Shown piece after piece: positions 30,868 through 37,607 of a stretch of 44,322 nt of DNA. The notes beneath the pieces are model-generated. The model saw only the letters and a program-made list of their open reading frames with translations. It was not told where the DNA came from and searched no databases. The position numbers and the translations under genes were made by a program. The number at the start of each line of letters is the position of its first letter. The stretch's first letter is position 1. Origin of the DNA: Dokdonella_A sp937902695 (GTDB lineage Bacteria; Pseudomonadota; Gammaproteobacteria; Xanthomonadales; Rhodanobacteraceae); assembly GCA_048498135.1 (NCBI GenBank), contig JBEHYO010000019.1:1-44322 (forward strand), written 5' to 3'.

Positions 30868-32255
30868 TACTCGAACCCTCCATGGAAACTGTCCGACGCG
30901 TAATTGGCGAACTTCGTGTAGTGACCGAGGAACGTGAGCCGCACGGTGCCGGTCGGACCGTTGCGCTGCTTGCCGATGATGATTTCGGCCGTGCCCTTGT
31001 CGCTCGACTCGGGGTTGTAATACTCGTCGCGGTAGATGAAGAGGATCAGGTCGGCATCCTGCTCGATCGCGCCCGATTCGCGAAGGTCGGCCATGACCGG
31101 GCGCTTGTCGGTTCGCTGCTCGAGCGAGCGGTTCAGCTGCGAGAGCGCGACGACCGGGATATCGAGCTCTTTCGCGAGCGCCTTCAGGCTGCGCGAGATT
31201 TCTGAAATTTCGGTGGCGCGATTCTCCTTGTTGCCGGGCACCTGCATCAGCTGCAGGTAGTCGATCACGATGAGGCCGAGATCGTGCTCGCGCTTGAGGC
31301 GCCGCGCGCGTGCGCGCAGTTCGCCCGGCGAGAGCGCCGGCGTGTCGTCGATGAAGATCTTCGCTTCCGAAAGGAACGTGATCGCATTGGTGACGCGCGG
31401 CCATTCCTCCTCGGCGAGATCGCCGGTGCGAAGGTGCTGCTGGTTGATGCTGCCGAGCGAGGAGATCAGGCGGAACGCGAGCTGCGAGGCCGACATTTCC
31501 ATCGAGAACACGGCGACGGCCTTCTTTTTCTGGATCGCCGCGTACTCGGCGAAATTGACCGCGAGCGCGGTCTTGCCCATCGACGGGCGTGCCGCGACGA
31601 TGATCAGATCCGACGGCTGCAGGCCGGCCGTCATCTCGTCGAGATCGGAGAAGCCGGTCGCGAGGCCGGTCACCGAGCCCTTGCTCTCGTAGCGCTGGTG
31701 CAGGATCTGGAACGCGTCCTTGACGGCCGCGCGCATCGTCACGAAGCCCTTGCGCCCGCGCGCGCCGGCCTCGGCGATGTGGAACACCTTCTGCTCGGCC
31801 ACTTCGAGCAATTCCTGGCTCGAGCGGCCTTCGGGCAGGAACGCATCGCCGGCGATCTCGGTGCCGGCGTCGATCAGCTGCCGCAGGACGGATTTCTCGC
31901 GCACGATGTCCGCGTACGCGACGATGTTGGCGGCGCTCGGCGTCGAGTTCGCGAGCTCGATGACGTAGCTCGCGCCGCCGACGAGATCGGCCAGGTTCTG
32001 CGCCTGGAACCACTCGCCGAGCGTCACCGCGTCGTACGGCATGCCTTTTTCGGAGAGATCGCCGATCGCGCGATAGATGACGCGGTGATCGCGGCGGTAG
32101 AAATCGTTCTCGGTGAGCTTGTCGGCGATGCGGTCCCAGGACTCGGGCGCCAGCATCAGGCCGCCGAGCACGGCCTGCTCGGCCTCGATCGAGTGCGGCG
32201 GCACGCGGAGCGCTTCGATGTTGGATGCGGGTTTGCGCTCGGTCAGGGCCGCCAT
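30867..32255 (-). CDS. dnaB: Replicative DNA helicase DnaB
   Basis: The protein has 462 residues. N-terminal primase-binding domain (PPHSIEAEQAVLGGLM; DAVTLGEWF), linker, and RecA-like motor with Walker A ARPSMGKTA (222-230), VFSMEMSASQLAFRL, LIVIDYLQLM (Walker B), ALSQLNRSLEQR and DLRESGAIEQDADLILFIYRDEYY. It unwinds DNA at the replication fork. No intein is present, unlike some dnaB genes. Three DnaA-box-like sites lie 85-135 bases above its start codon. A likely -10 (TAGTAT at 32294-32289) is seen on the minus strand. Confidence 0.98.
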   Translation of the reverse strand: MAALTERKPASNIEALRVPPHSIEAEQAVLGGLMLAPESWDRIADKLTENDFYRRDHRVIYRAIGDLSEKGMPYDAVTLGEWFQAQNLADLVGGASYVIELANSTPSAANIVAYADIVREKSVLRQLIDAGTEIAGDAFLPEGRSSQELLEVAEQKVFHIAEAGARGRKGFVTMRAAVKDAFQILHQRYESKGSVTGLATGFSDLDEMTAGLQPSDLIIVAARPSMGKTALAVNFAEYAAIQKKKAVAVFSMEMSASQLAFRLISSLGSINQQHLRTGDLAEEEWPRVTNAITFLSEAKIFIDDTPALSPGELRARARRLKREHDLGLIVIDYLQLMQVPGNKENRATEISEISRSLKALAKELDIPVVALSQLNRSLEQRTDKRPVMADLRESGAIEQDADLILFIYRDEYYNPESSDKGTAEIIIGKQRNGPTGTVRLTFLGHYTKFANYASDSFHGGFE

Positions 32256-32288
32256 CGTTAGGAGTTCTTGTTGGGGACGGGGCCAGTG

Positions 32289-32294
32289 ATACTA
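32289..32294 (-). promoter_or_regulatory. Possible dnaB -10 element
   Basis: TAGTAT on the minus strand lies 34 bases above the dnaB ATG. It overlaps the end of a 12-bp palindrome (AGAGCACGCTCT, 32294-32305) that could be an operator. No strong -35 is visible. Confidence 0.35.
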
Positions 32295-32339
32295 GAGCAC
32301 GCTCTCAGATCCTGCGATAGGACAGCACGACGAACATTC

Positions 32340-32401
32340 GGTGGATAACCGCGTCGTTCGTGGGGATAAGCGCGGCAAACCTGTTCATAACCTTGTGCAC
32401 A
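32340..32401. promoter_or_regulatory. DnaA-box-like cluster upstream of dnaB, 21-bp phased
   Basis: GGTGGATAA (32340-32348), TGGGGATAA (32361-32369) and TGTTCATAA (32382-32390) start exactly 21 bp apart in one orientation. Against the DnaA box TGTGGATAA they match 8, 8 and 7 of 9 bases. TTGTGCACA at 32393-32401 resembles a box in the other orientation (7 of 9 to TTATCCACA). The phase of two helical turns would place bound proteins on one face. Possible DnaA control of dnaB; binding is unproven. Confidence 0.5.
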
Positions 32402-32501
32402 GGCTGTGCGCGGTCACCGTGCCGACACCGGACCGACTCAAATCGAATCGCCGGCGGGCGTCCGCATTTCGCGTATCGTCGCGGATAAACGGGAGGGAAA
32501 C

Positions 32502-32757
32502 ATGCGACACGTGAACCGGCGTTTCGTCGTCGCTGGCGGCGGCGCTGGTCGTCGCCGCGCTCGGCTTCTTCGTTTACATGGGGCTCGCGCCGCGATCGAA
32601 CGATCCGCAGGCGCTGACGGAGACCGTGGGGCGGGTTTCCGGTGCGGCGGGCGCGATCGGCCTGGTGCTGATCGTGCTGGGCTTCGCGGAAGGAAGCCGG
32701 CCGGATGACGCGATCGCCCCGGCGCCTCGCCGGGGCGATGCATTCGGTGCGTCTTAG
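32502..32757 (+). pseudogene. Small two-span membrane protein, frameshifted
   Basis: The ATG at 32502 has a strong ribosome-binding site (GGGAGGG, 4 bases upstream) and starts MRHVNRRFVV. Around 32530-32540 the sensible reading passes to the +1 frame: SLAAALVVAALGFFVYMGL, then APRSNDPQALTETVGRVSG and AAGAIGLVLIVLGFAEGSRP, ending at the TAG at 32755-32757. In the ATG frame the sequence becomes glycine/arginine-rich and stops at 32708. The rejoined product would have about 84 residues and two membrane spans. Either the gene is broken, there is a sequencing error in the GGCGGCGGCG run, or frameshifting occurs. Its stop overlaps that of rplI on the other strand. Confidence 0.6.
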
Positions 32758-33203
32758 TCTTCGGCGACGACGACGACCTTGACGGCCGTGTGCACGTCGG
32801 CGTGCAGGTGGATCTGCACCTCGAACTCGCCGAGATGACGGATCGGGCCTTCCGGCATGACGACTTCGCTCTTCTCGATCGACGTGCCGGCCGCGGTGAA
32901 CGCTTCGGCGATGTCGCGCGGGCCCACCGAGCCGAACAGCTTGCCTTCCGGCGACGCATTGGCCTTCAGCGTGATCGCTGCGCCGTCGAGCTGCGCCTTG
33001 CGGGCCTCGGCGCCGCTGAGCTGCTGGTTCGCCTTCGCCTCGTACTCGGCGCGGCGCTTCTCGAACTCGGCGAGGTTCTTCTCGGTCGCCGCGACGGCCT
33101 TGCCGTGCGGGACGAGGAAGTTGCGGCCGTAACCCGGCTTCACGCGGACCTTGTCGCCGAGGTTGCCGAGATTCTTAACTTTCTGGATGAGGATGAGATC
33201 CAT
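32754..33203 (-). CDS. rplI: 50S ribosomal protein bL9
   Basis: The protein has 149 residues, normal length: MDLILIQKVKNLGNLGDKVRVKPGYGRNFLVPHGKA at the N-terminal rRNA-binding domain, a long connecting helix (FEKRRAEYEAKANQQLSGAEA) and the C-terminal domain with GKLFGSVGPRDIAEAF. Third gene of rpsF-rpsR-rplI, with dnaB following beyond a gap. Its TAA (32756-32754) overlaps the stop of the frameshifted plus-strand gene. Confidence 0.98.
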   Translation of the reverse strand: MDLILIQKVKNLGNLGDKVRVKPGYGRNFLVPHGKAVAATEKNLAEFEKRRAEYEAKANQQLSGAEARKAQLDGAAITLKANASPEGKLFGSVGPRDIAEAFTAAGTSIEKSEVVMPEGPIRHLGEFEVQIHLHADVHTAVKVVVVAED

Positions 33204-33276
33204 GATGCGGATTCCTATTCGTTAGCGTCGGTGATCTGGCGCAGCGTTGCCGCTGTCCGAACGGATCGGTGCCTGC

Positions 33277-33501
33277 TCAATGGCTGTCGCTGTACGGCAG
33301 CAGCGCGAGGAAGCGCGCGTACTGCACGGCGGTCGACAGCTGGCGCTGGTAGCGCGCCTTCGTGCCCGTGATGCGGCTCGGCACGATCTTGCCGGTCTCG
33401 GTGATGTACTGGCGCAGCACGTTGAGATCCTTGTAATCGATCTCGACGACGCCCTCGGCCGTGAAGCGGCAGAACTTTTTGCGGCGGAAGAACTTGGACA
33501 T
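33277..33501 (-). CDS. rpsR: 30S ribosomal protein bS18
   Basis: The protein has 74 residues: MSKFFRRKKFCRFTAEGV, IDYKDLNVLRQYITETGKIVPSRITGTKARYQRQLSTAVQYARFLALLPYSDSH contains the bS18 signature throughout (quoted here by its elements YITETGKI, RITGT and RQLSTAVQYARFLALLPY). Binds with bS6 on the 30S platform. It starts 30 bases after rpsF. Confidence 0.97.
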   Translation of the reverse strand: MSKFFRRKKFCRFTAEGVVEIDYKDLNVLRQYITETGKIVPSRITGTKARYQRQLSTAVQYARFLALLPYSDSH

Positions 33502-33531
33502 TTCGATATCTCCGGAAGACGGGACGAGCGA

Positions 33532-34008
33532 TTACTCGGCGTTGTCGCTGCTGGCGGCAGGCGCGGGAACTGCGTCCTCGCGCGGCGGCCGCGCTTCGCG
33601 GTCGCGGCGCGGTCGCGGCGCGTCGTCGTCGTCGCCGCCGAAGCCGAAGCCTTCGTCGTCGCGGCGGCGGCGGTCGCCCTTGTCGTCCTTGTTCTTCATG
33701 ATCGCGGACATCTCGGTGACCGCGTCCTCGCGCTTGACGATGAGGTGGCGCAGCACCGCGTCGTTGAAGCGGAAGCCGGATTCGAGCTCGCCGAGGACGT
33801 CGCCCTCGCACTCGATGTTCATGAGCACGTAGTGGGCCTTCGCGAGGTGCTGGATCGGATAGGCCAGCTGGCGGCGGCCCCAGTCTTCGAGGCGATGGAT
33901 CTTGCCCTTGCCGGTGCCCTCGATCAGCGTCTTGTAACGCTCGATCATCGCGGGCACCTGCTCGCTCTGGTCAGGGTGGACCAGAAACACGATCTCGTAG
34001 TGACGCAT
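33532..34008 (-). CDS. rpsF: 30S ribosomal protein bS6, extended acidic/basic tail
   Basis: The protein has 158 residues from MRHYEIVFLVHPDQSEQVP at 34008, with AAGGAG six bases upstream. The bS6 fold covers about 1-100 (IHRLEDWGRRQLAYPIQHLAKAHYV split as IHRLEDWGRR and QLAYPIQHLAKAHYV; FRFNDAVLRHLIVKR). After about residue 104 comes a 54-residue low-complexity tail of Asp, Arg, Gly and Pro (FGFGGDDDDAPRPRRDREAR). E. coli bS6 also has a tail, which RimK extends with glutamates, but this one is longer and mixed in charge. A leader hairpin lies just upstream. Confidence 0.95.
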   Translation of the reverse strand: MRHYEIVFLVHPDQSEQVPAMIERYKTLIEGTGKGKIHRLEDWGRRQLAYPIQHLAKAHYVLMNIECEGDVLGELESGFRFNDAVLRHLIVKREDAVTEMSAIMKNKDDKGDRRRRDDEGFGFGGDDDDAPRPRRDREARPPREDAVPAPAASSDNAE

Positions 34009-34026
34009 GATGTCTCCTTGTGGGTA

Positions 34027-34050
34027 CCGGGCGAACGGATTTCGTCCCGG
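34027..34050 (-). promoter_or_regulatory. Leader hairpin of the rpsF-rpsR-rplI operon (possible bS6:bS18 site)
   Basis: On the minus strand CCGGG, bulged A, CGAA, loop ATCCG, TTCG, CCCGG folds into a nine-pair stem with one bulge. It ends 8 bases before the Shine-Dalgarno at 34019-34014. Known S6:S18 leader motifs hold a CCG next to a stem that mimics the 16S rRNA site; the CCG in this loop and the position fit, but I cannot test the full motif. Confidence 0.4.
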
Positions 34051-34126
34051 CAGCCTCCCGCGGCGCGGTGAGGCAAGGCCCTGCGTCCGGGCTGGCCGGA
34101 CGAAGGGGGCGCGAATACTAGGCGAA

Positions 34127-34891
34127 TCAGGGAATTGGCGCAACCATGACGCCGGGTTTTCCGGGCGGGCGCGGAATCGGATCGATCGCGGCGATCGCGT
34201 TGGCCGGGAGGATCCTCGCGCGGGCCGCCTGGCGGTCGTAGACGAAGACGTATTGCGAGATCGCGCCGAGATAGATCCATGGCCGGCCGCCGCCCGCCTG
34301 CGTCGGCAGCGCCGAGCCGTCGTTCATGCGTATTTCCACTTCGAGGCCGCGGCCCGCCTTGACGGCCTCGGCCCGATAGCCGGCGTAGTTGCCGACGAAC
34401 GTCCACGCGTAGGCCACGATCACGACGACGTACATGAAGCGCATGTAGCCGCGCCGCTCGTTCATCCCGACGATGAAAGCGAGCCTGCGCCGCTGCCACC
34501 AGCCGAGCGACGGCGCGGCCTTGAGCCGCTCGCCCTCCGCCGCCCGCCGGCGCCGGCCGCGGATGTTGATGCGGTCGAACAGCCAGCACAGCGGAAACGT
34601 CGACAGCACGAGCACGATCGCGATCGGCTCCTGGATGCCTGCGGCGAGGAAATCGCTGATCTGCGACAGCGACAGCACCGGGATATCGAACTGCCGGTAG
34701 AACGCGTGATCGTAGAAGATGCCCGCCATCGCGACGAGCAGGTAGGTCAGCGTGATCACGAGCGCGGGCTCGCGCCGGAGCGTGCGCAGCACGTGCGGCA
34801 TGACCTCGTAGAGCGCCGAGACCGGCTGCCCGTTCCGGGCCGACGCGTCCGGGATCGACGCGTCGGCGATCGTCGGCGGCGCGTCGCTCAC
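34127..34891 (-). CDS. Hypothetical inner-membrane protein, GTG start
   Basis: 254 residues from a GTG at 34891 (VSDAPPTIADASIPDASARN); the only upstream ATG in frame overlaps the iscA reading in another frame and gives a serine/arginine-rich leader. Three predicted spans: ALVITLTYLLVAMAGIFY, FLAAGIQEPIAIVLVLSTFPLCWLF and MRFMYVVVIVAYAWTFVGNYAGY. The last third (VEIRMNDGSALPT, WIYLGAISQYVFVYD, RARILPANAIAAIDPIPRP) is predicted extracytoplasmic and beta-rich. It has no family signature I recognise. It follows iscA by 10 bases and is probably cotranscribed with it. Not part of the rpsF operon, which starts 118 bases downstream. Confidence 0.72.
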   Translation of the reverse strand: MSDAPPTIADASIPDASARNGQPVSALYEVMPHVLRTLRREPALVITLTYLLVAMAGIFYDHAFYRQFDIPVLSLSQISDFLAAGIQEPIAIVLVLSTFPLCWLFDRINIRGRRRRAAEGERLKAAPSLGWWQRRRLAFIVGMNERRGYMRFMYVVVIVAYAWTFVGNYAGYRAEAVKAGRGLEVEIRMNDGSALPTQAGGGRPWIYLGAISQYVFVYDRQAARARILPANAIAAIDPIPRPPGKPGVMVAPIP

Positions 34892-34901
34892 GGCGCCGCC
34901 G

Positions 34902-35237
34902 TCAGGCCGCCGGCGCGACCGTGAAGCTTTCGCCGCACCCGCACTCGCCGGTGGCGTTCGGATTCTTGAACACGAACTGCGCGTTGATGCCCTGCCGCTC
35001 GAAATCGATCTCGGTGCCGTCGACGAACGGCAGCCACTTGCGATCGACGAGCACGTGCACGCCATCGAGATAGAACTCGACGTCGTTCGACGTCATGGCT
35101 TCGGCAACGTCGACGGTGTACGCATAACCCGAGCAGCCCGTGCGCTTGACGCCGAAGCGCACGCCGACCGCGCCCGCGGTCTTCGCGAGGTAGTCCTGCA
35201 TGCGGCTTCTTGCCGCTTCGGTGAGCTGGATGGCCAT
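34902..35237 (-). CDS. iscA: A-type iron-sulfur carrier, IscA-like
   Basis: The protein has 111 residues from MAIQLTEAARSRMQDYLA at 35237. The three cysteines that carry the cluster are Cys35 (RTGCSGYAY) and Cys99/Cys101 (GECGCGESF). VHVLVDRKWLPFVDGTEIDF and INAQFVFKNPNATGECGCGE resemble IscA more than ErpA, where the last motif is usually STCGCGSSF. A-type carriers pass 4Fe-4S clusters to apoproteins. It stands alone, without iscRSU or suf genes, which is also typical of erpA and xanthomonad hesB/iscA. The symbol is therefore tentative. It is divergent from asnS (100 bases). Confidence 0.88.
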   Translation of the reverse strand: MAIQLTEAARSRMQDYLAKTAGAVGVRFGVKRTGCSGYAYTVDVAEAMTSNDVEFYLDGVHVLVDRKWLPFVDGTEIDFERQGINAQFVFKNPNATGECGCGESFTVAPAA

Positions 35238-35337
35238 GGGAAAATGATAGCGCAGGACCACGGGGAAGCGGCCGATTCGCTATCATCGCCGGTTCCTGCA
35301 CGTTCGATATGGGTTTCCCGAGGCGGAGCTTCAAGGC

Positions 35338-36756
35338 ATGGCGGCGGCGGAAAGGAACATAGTCAGCGTCAAGCAGGCGTTGTCCGGCACGGTCGCGCCC
35401 GGCCGCACGGTCACCGTGCGCGGCTGGGTACGCACGCGCCGCGATTCGAAGGCCGGCCTTTCGTTCGTCAACGTGAGCGACGGCTCCTGCTTCGATCCGA
35501 TCCAGGTCGTCGCGACGGGCGATCTCGCCAACTACGCCGACGAGGTCGCCCGGCTGACCGCGGGCTGCGCCGTCATCGCGACCGGCGAGCTCGTGCCCTC
35601 GCAAGGCAAGGGCCAGGCGTTCGAGATCCAGGCAAAAGAGATCGAAGTCGTCGGCTGGGTCGACGATCCCGAGAAATACCCGATACAGCCCAAGCAGCAC
35701 TCGCTCGAGTTCCTGCGCGAGGTCGCGCACCTGCGTCCGCGCACCAATCTCTTCGGCGCCGTCGCCCGCGTGCGCCACACGATCGCGAGCGCGATCCACC
35801 GCTACTTCGACCAGCACGGCTTCTTCTGGGTCAACACGCCGATCATCACGACGTCCGACGCCGAGGGCGCGGGCCAGATGTTCCGCGTGTCGACGCTCGA
35901 TCTCATGAACCTGCCGCGCACGGACAAGACCGGCGCGATCGACTTCCACCAGGATTTCTTCGGCCGCGAGGCGTTCCTCACGGTATCGGGACAGCTCAAC
36001 GTCGAAGGCTACTGCCTCGCGCTCAGCAAGGTGTACACGTTCGGCCCGACGTTCCGCGCCGAGAACTCGAACACGCCGCGCCATCTCGCCGAGTTCTGGA
36101 TGATCGAGCCCGAGGTCGCGTTTGCGAACCTTTCGGACCTCGCCTCGCTCGCCGAGGATTTCCTCAAGTTCATCTTCAGGACCGTGCTCGCCGAGCGCGC
36201 CGACGACATGGCGTTCTTCGCCGAGCGCGTCGAGAAGACGGCCGTCTCGCGGCTCGAAGCGTTCGTCAACGCGCCGTTCGAGCGCATCGACTACACCGAC
36301 GCGGTCGAGATCCTGAAAAAGTCCGGCAGGAAGTTCGAGTTCCCGGTCGAATGGGGCGCTGATCTGCAGACCGAGCACGAGCGCTATCTCACCGAGCAGC
36401 ACGTCGGCCGTCCGGTCGTCGTCATGAACTATCCCGAGAAGATCAAGGCGTTCTACATGCGCCTCAACGACGATGCGAAAACCGTCGCCGCGATGGACGT
36501 GCTCGCGCCCGGCATCGGCGAGATCATCGGCGGCTCGCAGCGCGAAGAGCGCCTCGACAGGCTCGACACGCGCATGGCCCAGTTCGGCCTCGATCCGAAG
36601 CACTACGAGTGGTATCGCGATTTCCGCCGCTACGGCACGGTGCCGCACGCGGGCTTCGGGCTCGGCTTCGAGCGGCTCGTCGTCTATGTGTGCGGCCTTG
36701 CGAACATCCGCGACGCGCATCCGTATCCGCGCGCGGCGGGGCTGGCGGAGTTCTGA
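35338..36756 (+). CDS. asnS: Asparaginyl-tRNA synthetase
   Basis: The protein has 472 residues. N-terminal OB-fold anticodon domain (VTVRGWVRTRRDSKAGLSFVNVSDGS split as VRGWVRTRRDSK and AGLSFVNVSDGS). Class II core: motif 1 near HTIASAIHRYFDQHGFFWVNTP (HGFFWVNTPII), motif 2 FRAENSNTPRHLAEFWMIEPE (about 240-260), motif 3 GFGLGFERLVVYVCGLANIRD (about 437-457). FHQDFFGREAFLTVSGQLN and YPRAAGLAEF are AsnRS-type. Presence of AsnRS means asparaginyl-tRNA is made directly, without need for the transamidation route. Confidence 0.97.
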   Translation: MAAAERNIVSVKQALSGTVAPGRTVTVRGWVRTRRDSKAGLSFVNVSDGSCFDPIQVVATGDLANYADEVARLTAGCAVIATGELVPSQGKGQAFEIQAKEIEVVGWVDDPEKYPIQPKQHSLEFLREVAHLRPRTNLFGAVARVRHTIASAIHRYFDQHGFFWVNTPIITTSDAEGAGQMFRVSTLDLMNLPRTDKTGAIDFHQDFFGREAFLTVSGQLNVEGYCLALSKVYTFGPTFRAENSNTPRHLAEFWMIEPEVAFANLSDLASLAEDFLKFIFRTVLAERADDMAFFAERVEKTAVSRLEAFVNAPFERIDYTDAVEILKKSGRKFEFPVEWGADLQTEHERYLTEQHVGRPVVVMNYPEKIKAFYMRLNDDAKTVAAMDVLAPGIGEIIGGSQREERLDRLDTRMAQFGLDPKHYEWYRDFRRYGTVPHAGFGLGFERLVVYVCGLANIRDAHPYPRAAGLAEF

Positions 36757-36787
36757 TTCGTGGGCGAACCGCGGCAGCCCATGTCCC

Positions 36788-36866
36788 GTCATTCCGGCGA
36801 AAGCCGGAATCCATCTTGCTCCTGCACACGAAAATCAAAATGGGTCCCGGCTTTCGCCGGGACGAC
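36788..36866. repeat. Paired palindrome (ATTCCGGCGAAAGCCGGAAT type) after asnS
   Basis: Two inverted 26-bp units (36788-36813 and 36841-36866, four mismatches) enclose a 27-base spacer. The left core is ATTCCGGCGAAAGCCGGAAT. It is the same architecture as 24301-24362 but with CCGG in place of CCGC in the stem, with both strands changed so that pairing is kept. It lies between asnS and a small membrane-protein gene. Confidence 0.9.
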
Positions 36867-36880
36867 AGGGTTGTAGTGCC

Positions 36881-37198
36881 ATGCTGGCCACACGCGAATT
36901 CCTCCTGATCATGGGCCTCGGGCTCGTCGTCGCCGGCCTGACCGCATACGTCATCGTCTGGATGCTCGTCGCGGTGCACCTTCGCGACCACCATCCCGAA
37001 ATGCGCAAATCGATCGGCAACGTGCTCGTCGCGCCGCGCGCCCTCGCCTTCTATCTCGGCGCAGGCTGGCGCGCCGCGCGCGATTCGAACCTCAACGTGC
37101 TCGCGTTTCCCGGCACGTTCGGCGTCTGGTGCATCGTCGCGGGGCTCGCGAGCTGCGCGATTTCCGAAATCCTCGCGATCGTCGGAGGCACGCGATGA
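36881..37198 (+). CDS. Hypothetical two-span membrane protein
   Basis: The protein has 105 residues from the ATG at 36881. Two hydrophobic spans, FLLIMGLGLVVAGLTAYVIVWML (about residues 7-29, quoted as LLIMGLGLVVAGLTAYVIVW) and FGVWCIVAGLASCAISEILA (about 79-98), flank a charged cytoplasmic-like loop (HLRDHHPEMRKSIG; GAGWRAARDSN). I do not recognise the family. No clear Shine-Dalgarno is seen; the palindrome pair ends 14 bases upstream. Its TGA overlaps the next start (ATGA, 37195-37198), so both are probably translated together. Confidence 0.7.
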   Translation: MLATREFLLIMGLGLVVAGLTAYVIVWMLVAVHLRDHHPEMRKSIGNVLVAPRALAFYLGAGWRAARDSNLNVLAFPGTFGVWCIVAGLASCAISEILAIVGGTR

Positions 37199-37497
37199 GC
37201 GGCGAGCCGCAATGGTGGGTCGCCGCGGTCGGCGACACGCTGATCTGGGCGCGCCTCACGATCACCGACGAGGGCATCGGCGAAGTCTTCGACAGCGACG
37301 GCGGAACGCTCCGCTACGACGACGAAACCCAGGCGCGCATGGCACTGCTCGACGCCGAGTTCCGCGCCTGGGACGGCCTCGACGAGGAAGACGCCGCGAT
37401 ACTCGGGTTCGACATGGAAGAAGTCGAGCCGCCGCGCGGAGACAGCGACGAAGAACTCTTGCCGCGCATGGTCGCGAAGCTGTCTCCGAAGCATTAA
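37195..37497 (+). CDS. Small acidic hypothetical protein
   Basis: 100 residues, coupled to the upstream membrane protein by an ATGA overlap. It is strongly acidic, with FDSDGGTLRYDDE, EEDAAILGFDMEEVE and DSDEELLPRM. The first third (PQWWVAAVGDTLIWARLTITDEGIGEVFDSDG read in parts: QWWVAAVGDTLIWARL) looks beta-rich. No family recognised. The frame stays open above the ATG only because it overlaps the preceding gene, and the coupled start is preferred. Confidence 0.65.
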   Translation: MSGEPQWWVAAVGDTLIWARLTITDEGIGEVFDSDGGTLRYDDETQARMALLDAEFRAWDGLDEEDAAILGFDMEEVEPPRGDSDEELLPRMVAKLSPKH

Positions 37498-37501
37498 AGC
37501 G

Positions 37502-37576
37502 TGAACCACGAAGAACACGAAGCACGCCAATTCAGGATTCTCGCTTCTTCGTGTCCTTCGTGTTCTTCGTGGTTCA
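37502..37576. repeat. Perfect 21-bp inverted repeat (CACGAAGAACACGAAG type)
   Basis: Arms 37502-37522 and 37556-37576 are perfectly complementary (core GAACCACGAAGAACACGAAG) around a 33-base loop. Within the right side CTTCGTGT/CCTTCGTG motifs repeat. It starts 5 bases after the stop of the acidic gene and ends 31 bases before the SDR start. Repeats of TTCGTGTTCTTCGTGGTTC type occur in many unrelated bacteria (from memory). It may also end transcription. Confidence 0.85.
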
Positions 37577-37607
37577 ATCTTTCTCCCCACGTCCCAGCGA
37601 GGCAGCC

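Noticed and set aside
32256..32501. Origin of replication beside dnaB
   Set aside because: DnaA-like boxes are present, but there is no AT-rich unwinding region and no dnaA, dnaN or gidA/parAB genes nearby. Local gene regulation is the simpler reading.
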